Below are positions 1-4,753 of a DNA stretch of 6,111 nucleotides, piece after piece (position 1 is the stretch's first letter; the number at the start of each line of letters is the position of its first letter). The stretch lies in assembly GCA_002505765.1 (NCBI GenBank), contig DAVZ01000012.1:1-6111 (forward strand), in the 5' to 3' direction. Made by a program: the position numbers and the translations under genes. The DNA comes from Methanobacterium sp. UBA176 (GTDB lineage: Archaea > Methanobacteriota > Methanobacteria > Methanobacteriales > Methanobacteriaceae). A model generated the notes under the pieces. The model was not told where the DNA came from and searched no databases. It saw only the letters and a list, made by a program, of their open reading frames with translations.

Positions 1-40
1 CCCCAATAACTTTACAACCCCAAAAAAAGGCAGGCAAGAT

Positions 41-58
41 AATAATAAAAATATTATT
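41..58. repeat. Small A+T-only inverted repeat downstream of cobJ
   Basis: AATAATA at 41-47 and TATTATT at 52-58 are perfect 7-bp inverted arms around a 4-nt loop. It lies about 85 bp past the cobJ stop. The arms contain only A and T, so the hairpin would be weak. It may contribute to transcript ending or may be chance in A+T-rich DNA. Confidence 0.3.
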
Positions 59-94
59 TTATATTTGCTTTTAACCGTAGTAAAACCCGTTTCC

Positions 95-120
95 AAAATT
101 AAATAAAATAATTAAACACT
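95..120 (-). terminator. Probable T-rich terminator of cobJ
   Basis: On the minus strand this stretch reads as a U-rich transcript with runs of three to four U (TTTAATTATTTTATTTAATTTT-like), starting about 20 nt after the cobJ stop codon. Archaeal RNA polymerase ends transcription on U-rich tracts without needing a strong hairpin, so this is the likeliest end of the minus-strand unit. The call rests on composition and position alone. Confidence 0.4.
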
Positions 121-140
121 TTAATCAGGATAAAGAGTAA

Positions 141-1202
141 TTATTCTGCACTTTGAATGCATTCCCTTCTTAATTTGAGGAGCTCCTTTTTTCTATCCTT
201 AAGGTCATCCACTTCCCTGACAATTTCACAGAATCTGGGAAGTATGCATTGAACAGTTTTGTTTTCATGTATCCATGTACAATTCTGACAGCTCCATACG
301 CCCTTATCTTTTATCCATCGTCCTCCAGTGGAGCTATCTCCACAAGGATAGAAAGGGCAGTAACAGAACGTACAGTTTTGGCCTGCTTCATGACAGGGAT
401 AGAAATCACATTCCAGATTAGGACCTTCGACAATATCCCCTTCTAAAAAGCGTTCATAAAACTCTTTTGAAAGTGGATGTATCGAAGATCTGATTATATA
501 GCCCCTTGGAGTAATCATGTACCCATCCTGTACATAAGTCATTGAATTTCCAATAATTATGGTTGTTGACATGTTTATTTCGTGATCTTTTAACTCCTCA
601 AGGGTAGTTACAGTAACATGAACATTTTCGTCGTAACTTCGTACAATTCCCACAGGAGTTGATGGTTTTTTCTCCTCAAACAATATCTTGTATGCCTCTT
701 CAAAGGGCTTTTTTCTAGTCTTGCTTATGGGATTATAAATAGCTATTACAAAGTCTCCCTTGCATGCAAACTCGATTTTACGTTTTATTTCAGATATAGG
801 AGTCAATATATCACTTAGGCTTATAACTGCAAAATCGTGTAATGGCGCCCCAAGCTTTGATGCTGCGAAAGTTGCTGCTGTAATTCCTGGAATTAATTCA
901 ATCTCGATATCAGTGTATTTTCCAATCAACTGGAAGATTACATTTCCCATTCCAAAAACGCCAGGATCTCCTGAGCTTATTATAGCAACCTTCATTCCTT
1001 CTCTTGATTTTTGTATTGCAAGTTCTGCTCTTTCTATTTCATCGCCCATACCCTTTTTAATAACTTCTTTTCCCTCAATTAAATCTTCAATGGTCTTAAT
1101 ATAGGCTTTATAAGCAATTATTACATCTGATTCTTTAATAGCGTTTAATGCTCTGATGCTTATATCTTCTCGAGAAGGTCCGATTCCTACAACTTTAATC
1201 AT
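141..1202 (-). CDS. cobJ: Corrin C17-methyltransferase (CobJ/CbiH) with fused C-terminal cysteine-rich domain
   Basis: This SAM-dependent enzyme methylates C17 and contracts the macrocycle in corrinoid synthesis (precorrin-3B or cobalt-factor III to a precorrin-4-type product). In a methanogen the cobalt-containing substrate and the name CbiH are the more likely. Residues 1-240 form the tetrapyrrole methylase domain: VGIGPS near 5-10, the SSGDPGVFGM SAM-binding loop at 76-85, IPGITAA at 104-110, YNP at 156-158 and TTIIIGNS at 213-220. Residues about 262-325 are an added domain with Cys 265, 270, 277, 280, 282, 287, 305, 308, 319 and 325, resembling the Pfam 'cysteine-rich small domain' (zf-like) and probably metal- or Fe-S-binding. 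A charged helical tail follows. At 353 residues it is about 100 longer than a single-domain CobJ. The ATG is preceded by AGGTGG with a 4-nt gap. The upstream secreted-protein gene ends 64 bp before it on the same strand, so the two may be co-transcribed. Function of the methylase domain is confident; the role of the cysteine domain is inferred. Confidence 0.93.
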   Translation of the reverse strand: MIKVVGIGPSREDISIRALNAIKESDVIIAYKAYIKTIEDLIEGKEVIKKGMGDEIERAELAIQKSREGMKVAIISSGDPGVFGMGNVIFQLIGKYTDIEIELIPGITAATFAASKLGAPLHDFAVISLSDILTPISEIKRKIEFACKGDFVIAIYNPISKTRKKPFEEAYKILFEEKKPSTPVGIVRSYDENVHVTVTTLEELKDHEINMSTTIIIGNSMTYVQDGYMITPRGYIIRSSIHPLSKEFYERFLEGDIVEGPNLECDFYPCHEAGQNCTFCYCPFYPCGDSSTGGRWIKDKGVWSCQNCTWIHENKTVQCILPRFCEIVREVDDLKDRKKELLKLRRECIQSAE

Positions 1203-1205
1203 TGC

Positions 1206-1212
1206 TCCACCT
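1206..1212 (-). promoter_or_regulatory. Ribosome binding site of cobJ
   Basis: On the minus strand AGGTGGA precedes the cobJ ATG by 3-4 nt. AGGTG matches the archaeal 16S tail complement and supports the chosen start. Confidence 0.7.
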
Positions 1213-1266
1213 ATTAAAATATTAAAATTAGATTTATCTGGCGAATGATTTCATTTACAAGCAAGT

Positions 1267-1791
1267 TCACTGGTTGTATATCTTCTTTAGAGATGTTACT
1301 TTAATGGTATTGGGTATTATTTCAACTCCCCTGGTCTTCTTTTTAGCCATTGCTGTTGCTGTAAGTGCGTATTTTTCAGTGGCAGTGATAACTATCTGTC
1401 CGCCGCCGCTTTTATTTCCAGAACCTCCACCAGAAACTGTATCTTTGTATCCCATTGCATTTATAACTACCAATATCTCTTTTTTATTCAAATCATCGTC
1501 TGAAGTCGCGGTCATTGTCTCTAAATTAACCCCGTTTAAACCTGTTTTATTTTTAAGGGTTTGTATCACTGGATCCCCATTCAATATTTTTAGAGTGTTA
1601 GTAGAATTGCCATCGTTAGAACCAAAGCTGATACTTTCCCATATAGCAGCAATTTTACTGGTCTGCATGTTTATAAGATTTCCAACATCTGGTGGTTGGG
1701 ATGTAACAATAGTATAAGAACTGAAAAGCCCTGCTTCAAAAAATAATCCAAAGAGTAAAAGGAAAAGTACAAATTTTAAGATTCTTGGCAA
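1267..1791 (-). CDS. Membrane-anchored secreted protein of unknown function
   Basis: I do not recognise this protein. From the TTG start it has 174 residues. Residues about 3-26 form one strongly hydrophobic segment (KFVLFLLLFGLFFEAGLFSS), an uncleaved signal anchor or signal peptide, so the rest is probably outside the membrane. The body is polar, has no cysteine, and carries three N-glycosylation sequons (NST at 62, NKT at 81, NKS at 126). A glycine/serine linker (GGGSGNKSGGG, 121-131) separates two segments that look beta-rich, the last being QIVITATEKYALTATAMAKK. Start choice: ATGs exist at 1806 and 1797, but the best ribosome site, AGGTGAT at 1796-1802, overlaps the second and lies too close downstream of the first; it sits 4 nt before the TTG at 1791. 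The gene ends 64 bp upstream of cobJ, so co-transcription is plausible, though a corrinoid role is not shown. The opposite strand has a 147-codon open frame that I regard as a shadow. Confidence 0.75.
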   Translation of the reverse strand: MPRILKFVLFLLLFGLFFEAGLFSSYTIVTSQPPDVGNLINMQTSKIAAIWESISFGSNDGNSTNTLKILNGDPVIQTLKNKTGLNGVNLETMTATSDDDLNKKEILVVINAMGYKDTVSGGGSGNKSGGGQIVITATEKYALTATAMAKKKTRGVEIIPNTIKVTSLKKIYNQ

Positions 1792-1795
1792 TGTC

Positions 1796-1802
1796 ATCAC
1801 CT
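1796..1802 (-). promoter_or_regulatory. Ribosome binding site that decides a TTG start
   Basis: On the minus strand AGGTGAT, a 7-base match to the archaeal anti-Shine-Dalgarno tail, stands 4 nt before TTG at 1791-1789. The in-frame ATG at 1797-1795 overlaps this site, and the ATG at 1806-1804 lies before it. Spacing therefore favours the TTG, which also places the first lysine/arginine residues directly before the hydrophobic segment. Confidence 0.6.
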
Positions 1803-1868
1803 GCATTACTTGTGTTTTTAATTAATTTTTATGTTCTTGATTTTAATTTTTTTGTAAAAACTAGATTT

Positions 1869-1883
1869 AATATTATAATATGA
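1869..1883 (-). promoter_or_regulatory. Candidate TATA box for the secreted-protein gene (and cobJ)
   Basis: On the minus strand the sequence reads CATATTATAATATT-like, a reasonable archaeal TATA element. Transcription would begin near 1848 and leave a leader of some 55 nt before the TTG. A second candidate (ATAAAAATTAATTA on the minus strand, about 1819-1832) would give a very short leader. The two cannot be told apart from sequence in this A+T-rich stretch. Confidence 0.35.
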
Positions 1884-1895
1884 TTATAAATTATA
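1884..1895 (+). promoter_or_regulatory. TATA box of the DP1-aldolase operon
   Basis: TTATAAATTATA is a good archaeal TATA element. With the usual distance of about 25 bp, transcription should begin near 1911-1915. That is after the in-frame TTG at 1909 and just before the GGGGT site at 1915-1919, so this box also argues for the ATG at 1924 as the DP1 start. Confidence 0.55.
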
Positions 1896-1914
1896 CATAC
1901 TAAAAGCTTTGCAC

Positions 1915-1919
1915 GGGGT
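1915..1919 (+). promoter_or_regulatory. Ribosome binding site deciding the DP1 start
   Basis: GGGGT lies 4 nt before the ATG at 1924. It lies inside the longer frame that begins with TTG at 1909, for which no ribosome site is visible. Confidence 0.55.
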
Positions 1920-1923
1920 ATAC

Positions 1924-3420
1924 ATGAACAACGATATCATTGTTAAATTCGTTAATGCCAATATCTTAGTAAATGATAAAGCATATGAACGTATAAAAAA
2001 CCATGAAAATTCAAATAACTTTGCAGATTCTCTTATTGAAGAGCTAACATATTCAGATGAAGATTTTTTTGTTTTAACTGAAGAAATACTGGACCAGTTC
2101 TTAAAAGAAAAAGATTCAGAAGACATTGTAGTTAATGAAGAGGGTCTAAAAGGTTCAACATCCACTGAAAATGTTTCTCTGCAAAGGAAATTTTCAAGTG
2201 GTAGGCCATTTGATTTCCATGTTATTCAGGATACAAGTAAGAAATCATATACAAACGGTGAGATTAAAGATTTTTCATCCTACTTCAAAAGCAGATTTCA
2301 AAAATTACATGGATTTTTAGATAAAAGAGGAGAATTGAAGGATCATCGTCCTATAAATAGGATAAGAAATACTGAAGACGTTGTTAAGATAATAGGAATG
2401 GTAAACGACATTATAAACACCAAAAACAACCATAAAATCATAGAGGTTGAAGATGAAACCGGAAATGTTAATGTACTGGTTCATAATGAAAATCACAAGC
2501 TCTTTGAAAAGGCAGAACTCATAGTTAAGGATGAGGTTATTGGAATCATTGGAAGTAAAAAGGGTAAATTTATAATAGCATCAGATATCATTCATCCCGG
2601 TGTTCCGCGAATTGATGAAATGTCCATGGACTTTTCAGCGGTTTTTATAAGCGATATTCACATTGGAAGTTCCACGTTCTTGGGTGATGCCTTTAATAAA
2701 TTTGTTAAATGGATCAACATGGACTTCGGGGGTGAAGAGCAGATAAAAATAGCCCAGGACGTTAAATATCTTGTTGTAGCAGGAGATGTGGTAGATGGGA
2801 TTGGAGTTTATCCTCATCAGGAAAAGGAACTTACAATAAAGGATATTTATCAGCAGTACGAAGAAGCTGCAAGACTCTTTGGAGAAGTTAGAGGGGATCT
2901 AAAGATAATAATAGCCCCTGGAAACCACGACGCGGCCCGTTTAGCCGAACCACAGCCAGCAATATCTGAAGAATACGCCAAATCATTATATGAGCTTAAA
3001 AATGTGGAATTTATTAGTAATCCAGGGATTGTGAGTCTTGACGGGATCAACACGTTAATATATCATGGAAGAAGCTTCGATGATCTGGCCATGACTATAA
3101 AAGGGCTTTCTCACCAGGAATCTGACCTGATCATGAGAGAGTTACTTGAAAAACGGCATTTAGCCCCAATTTATGGTGAAAGGACTCCACTTGCATCTGA
3201 ATTTGAAGATCATCTGGTTATTGAAGAAATTCCTGATGTTTTCCATACTGGCCATGTTCATATCAACGCTTATAAAAAGCATAAAGGGGTTCATATGATT
3301 AATTCAGGGACATTCCAGTCCCAAACAGAGTTCCAGAAGATCTACAACATTATGCCCACCTGTGGAGAAGTCCCTGTTCTTAATAGAGGTGTTTTTAAGC
3401 TTTTAAAGTTTACAAACTAA
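1924..3420 (+). CDS. polB: D-family DNA polymerase small subunit DP1 (3'-5' exonuclease subunit)
   Basis: This is the proofreading subunit of archaeal replicative polymerase PolD, working with large subunit DP2, which is not in this window. From the ATG it has 498 residues. Residues 1 to about 65 form a small helical domain, followed by a charged linker to about 110, an OB-fold near 148-222 (VVKIIGMVND, IIEVEDETGNVNVLVHNE), and an Mre11-like phosphoesterase domain from about 235 to the end. The two-metal site is intact: DIH at 244-246, GDVVDG at 287-292, GNHD at 333-336, H381 in YHGRS, and HTGHVH at 441-446. Proofreading should therefore be active, unlike eukaryotic B-subunits, which have lost these residues. 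The conserved C-terminal segment (KIYNIMPTCGEVPVLNRG) is also present. An in-frame TTG at 1909 would add five residues, but the GGGGT site 4 nt before ATG 1924 and the TATA box at 1884-1895 favour the ATG. The aldolase gene follows after 35 nt with no promoter of its own that I can see. Confidence 0.96.
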   Translation: MNNDIIVKFVNANILVNDKAYERIKNHENSNNFADSLIEELTYSDEDFFVLTEEILDQFLKEKDSEDIVVNEEGLKGSTSTENVSLQRKFSSGRPFDFHVIQDTSKKSYTNGEIKDFSSYFKSRFQKLHGFLDKRGELKDHRPINRIRNTEDVVKIIGMVNDIINTKNNHKIIEVEDETGNVNVLVHNENHKLFEKAELIVKDEVIGIIGSKKGKFIIASDIIHPGVPRIDEMSMDFSAVFISDIHIGSSTFLGDAFNKFVKWINMDFGGEEQIKIAQDVKYLVVAGDVVDGIGVYPHQEKELTIKDIYQQYEEAARLFGEVRGDLKIIIAPGNHDAARLAEPQPAISEEYAKSLYELKNVEFISNPGIVSLDGINTLIYHGRSFDDLAMTIKGLSHQESDLIMRELLEKRHLAPIYGERTPLASEFEDHLVIEEIPDVFHTGHVHINAYKKHKGVHMINSGTFQSQTEFQKIYNIMPTCGEVPVLNRGVFKLLKFTN

Positions 3421-3444
3421 ATTTTTTAAAGCATATTAGTTATC

Positions 3445-3449
3445 GAGGA
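3445..3449 (+). promoter_or_regulatory. Ribosome binding site of the aldolase gene
   Basis: GAGGA lies 6 nt before the ATG at 3456 and supports that start. The 35-nt space after DP1 also holds a short T6 run (3422-3427), which could cause partial termination but is brief. Confidence 0.6.
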
Positions 3450-3455
3450 ATTAAA

Positions 3456-4043
3456 ATGCATAAAAATGAAGTTATTGATGAAATTATAGCTATTTCTCAC
3501 TATATTTACCTAAAAAATCTTGTTCCCGGCAAATCAGGCAATGTAAGTGTTAGATTCAAAGATGATGGAACTCAAAAAGTCGCAATTACAAGAAGCGGCA
3601 TCTCTAAAATAAATGTAGGTAAAGAGGATGTTATAATCATAGGTACGGATGGAAATGTCTTAGAAGGTAATAAAAAACCTTCCTCAGAAACTTTTCTCCA
3701 TCTGAGTATCTATAAAAATAGGGATGATATAAATGGAATCGTTCATGGACATCCACCTTATACAACAGGCTTTTCAATGTCTGATAAACCACTGAAACGA
3801 TTAGAAGGATTCGATGAAATTAAAAATCCATTTATTCCTTATGTAAAATATTCACCCCCTGGAAGTGATGAACTTGCAAATGACACTGCTGAAATGATGA
3901 AAAAGGAAGATGTGGTGATTTTAAAAAACCACGGGCTTGTTGCAGCAGGTTTTAATTTAGAAGAAGCTGCTCTTCTTGCTGAGTTTATTGAGAATGTGGC
4001 TAAAACCCAGTTTATATCCCACACCTTAAATTCAAGTGACTAA
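3456..4043 (+). CDS. Class II aldolase/adducin-family protein, L-fuculose-1-phosphate aldolase-like
   Basis: This is a zinc-dependent aldolase of the FucA/AraD family, 195 residues, cytosolic. Visible family marks in order are SGNVS at 27-31 (phosphate loop), TRSGISK at 45-51, PSSE at 75-78 with Glu78 as the likely catalytic acid/base, HGHP at 97-100 and NHG at 158-160. His97, His99 and His159 match the three zinc ligands. In E. coli FucA a tyrosine-bearing loop (HYM...AAGG) follows the first histidines; here that stretch is replaced by RLEGFDEIKNPFIPYV, so substrate range may differ. In Methanocaldococcus the related MJ1418 has been proposed to make lactaldehyde from fuculose 1-phosphate for coenzyme F420, and 5-deoxyribulose 1-phosphate cleavage has also been suggested for such enzymes. 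Either could apply here, and methylthioribulose-phosphate dehydratases share the same fold. It probably shares a transcript with DP1. Family assignment is firm; the substrate is inferred. Confidence 0.9.
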   Translation: MHKNEVIDEIIAISHYIYLKNLVPGKSGNVSVRFKDDGTQKVAITRSGISKINVGKEDVIIIGTDGNVLEGNKKPSSETFLHLSIYKNRDDINGIVHGHPPYTTGFSMSDKPLKRLEGFDEIKNPFIPYVKYSPPGSDELANDTAEMMKKEDVVILKNHGLVAAGFNLEEAALLAEFIENVAKTQFISHTLNSSD

Positions 4044-4125
4044 ATGGTCATGAATGTAATCTCAGATTAAATAATTGATATGCTGTTATAATAAAATCGA
4101 AATTTCCAAGTAAAAAAAAAATAGC

Positions 4126-4185
4126 TTTATTTTTAATTTAATTTTTAGCTGGGATGATACTAAATTTTTTAATAAGAATATTTTT
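4126..4185 (+). terminator. T-rich terminator region of the DP1-aldolase operon
   Basis: The plus strand has successive T tracts at 4130-4134, 4142-4146, 4165-4170 (T6) and 4181-4185, beginning about 85 nt after the aldolase stop. Clustered T tracts of this kind are the usual archaeal intrinsic termination signal. No G+C-rich hairpin is present. Confidence 0.45.
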
Positions 4186-4236
4186 AATTGACACTGGCTT
4201 TACATTCGTAATGATTGGATAAAATAAGACATCAAA

Positions 4237-4251
4237 AGAAAATAAAAAGAA
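4237..4251 (-). terminator. Candidate T-rich terminator of the UPF0147 gene
   Basis: On the minus strand this reads CTTTTTATTTTCTTTT-like, about 110 nt past the UPF0147 stop. The run of ten A at 4112-4121 would give a T10 tract further on as a backup. The call rests on composition only. Confidence 0.3.
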
Positions 4252-4359
4252 TCTCATATTACTCTAAGTCAAATGATAAATTATCCATTGAAATAACAAT
4301 AATAAATCTGCAGATATTCAATTAAAAGCAGTGAAATTAATTTAATTTAAAATTAGTTT

Positions 4360-4608
4360 TTAAATAGCTTCTAATTCGCTTAAAATATTCCAAATAAGAG
4401 TTCTTGCGTGAATAGGGATATTAGGATCATTACTAATTTCATCTAGTATTGAAATAACCGTGCTTGCACGAATTGTAGGTTCCTCATTTTCATTAGCCAG
4501 AATATCCTTAGATTCCTCTGCTGCCCTTCTAATATTTCTTGGAACGCTTGTATCTTCCATTATATGATATAATATTTGATTAACACGATCGAATGCATCT
4601 TTACTCAT
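4360..4608 (-). CDS. UPF0147 family protein, small helical archaeal protein of unknown function
   Basis: This 82-residue protein matches UPF0147, a family widespread in archaea with no settled function. Recognisable parts are the NQILYHIMEDTSVPRNIRRA segment (residues 10-29), the central ASTVISILDEISNDPNIP segment (48-65) and the end HARTLIWNILSELEAI. The VPRNIRRAA and IPIHARTLIW segments look like a repeated pattern of proline-capped helices, so an all-helical fold is likely. It has no cysteine, membrane segment or signal peptide and should be cytosolic. The ATG is preceded by GGAGG at 4616-4620 with 7 nt between, which settles the start. It lies 145 bp downstream of cbiG on the same strand but has its own TATA-like box, and T-rich tracts stand between them, so I treat it as a separate transcript. 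Confidence 0.88.
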   Translation of the reverse strand: MSKDAFDRVNQILYHIMEDTSVPRNIRRAAEESKDILANENEEPTIRASTVISILDEISNDPNIPIHARTLIWNILSELEAI

Positions 4609-4615
4609 GACATAG

Positions 4616-4620
4616 CCTCC
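4616..4620 (-). promoter_or_regulatory. Ribosome binding site of the UPF0147 gene
   Basis: On the minus strand GGAGG stands 7 nt before the ATG at 4608. It is one of the stronger ribosome sites in the window and fixes the start. Confidence 0.7.
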
Positions 4621-4645
4621 ATAAATCTAATAAAATAATTTACAA

Positions 4646-4660
4646 AATAGTCTAACTATT
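4646..4660. repeat. Inverted repeat AATAGT-CTA-ACTATT in the UPF0147 promoter
   Basis: Two perfect 6-bp arms flank a 3-bp centre. The element lies 4-18 bp downstream of the TATA-like box at 4664-4673 (minus strand), near the expected transcription start around 4643-4648, where an archaeal repressor would bind. The half CTAACTATTATT (4652-4663) matches 11 of 12 bases of a segment in both 38-bp repeats upstream of cbiG. It could be an operator or chance in A+T-rich DNA. Confidence 0.35.
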
Positions 4661-4663
4661 ATT

Positions 4664-4673
4664 CTATATATTT
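4664..4673 (-). promoter_or_regulatory. TATA box of the UPF0147 gene
   Basis: The minus strand reads AAATATATAG. Transcription would begin about 25 bp on, near 4643, leaving a leader of roughly 35 nt that includes the GGAGG site. This is a better TATA match than most of the surrounding A+T-rich sequence. Confidence 0.5.
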
Positions 4674-4680
4674 GATAAAT

Positions 4681-4727
4681 AAAAAACATTTTGGTTTATG
4701 ATTAATTATCCATTTTCCTATAAAAAA
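4681..4727 (-). terminator. T-tract terminator region of cbiG
   Basis: Reading from cbiG on the minus strand there are two T6 tracts, at 4722-4727 and 4681-4686, about 27 and 68 nt past the stop codon. They fit archaeal T-tract termination and would separate cbiG from the UPF0147 gene. Confidence 0.5.
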
Positions 4728-4753
4728 CAGTAATTTCCAATTTATTTTCTAAA

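Larger units (their letters stand above)
1..140. other. Non-coding flank downstream of cobJ
   Basis: There is no convincing gene here. A plus-strand frame is open from base 2 to about 106, but it has no visible start and its translation is unlike any family I know. On the minus strand, reading out of cobJ, the stretch is T-rich around 95-118, which suits archaeal transcription termination. A TATA-like box for a leftward gene outside the window could lie at 50-66 (reads ATATAAAATAAT on the minus strand), but this is weak in such A+T-rich DNA. Confidence 0.5.
4044..4359. other. Gene-free convergent gap between aldolase and UPF0147 genes
   Basis: The flanking genes converge on this 316-bp stretch. 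The plus strand has only frames of a few codons, such as one starting at 4044 that stops after eight. It is very A+T-rich and contains a run of ten A at 4112-4121 and several T runs, fitting terminators for both strands. I see no structured RNA, repeat or credible small gene. Confidence 0.6.

Noticed and set aside
2..106. Plus-strand frame open from the left edge, about 34 codons
   Set aside because: There is no start inside the window, its translation is low in information, and the region looks like a terminator for cobJ.
249..446. Plus-strand 65-codon open frame inside the cobJ cysteine-rich region
   Set aside because: It is antisense to the conserved cysteine domain and has no start signal.
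760..1104. Plus-strand 114-codon open frame inside cobJ
   Set aside because: It is antisense to clearly conserved methyltransferase motifs, with no ribosome site or family resemblance.
1274..1717. Plus-strand 147-codon open frame, hydrophobic and proline-rich
   Set aside because: It lies entirely antisense to the secreted-protein gene, has no ribosome site, and its hydrophobic look is what antisense reading of a polar A+T-rich gene gives. The minus-strand frame has a signal segment and an AGGTGAT site.
1884..2165. Minus-strand 93-codon open frame, serine-rich, across the DP1 N-terminus
   Set aside because: It overlaps the DP1 coding region and its promoter; its serine-rich translation is a frame artefact.
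2635..3053. Two minus-strand frames of 60 and 67 codons inside DP1
   Set aside because: They are antisense to the conserved phosphoesterase motifs, with no supporting signals.
3839..4024. Minus-strand 61-codon frame inside the aldolase gene
   Set aside because: It is antisense to the aldolase C-terminal region including the zinc-ligand histidine.
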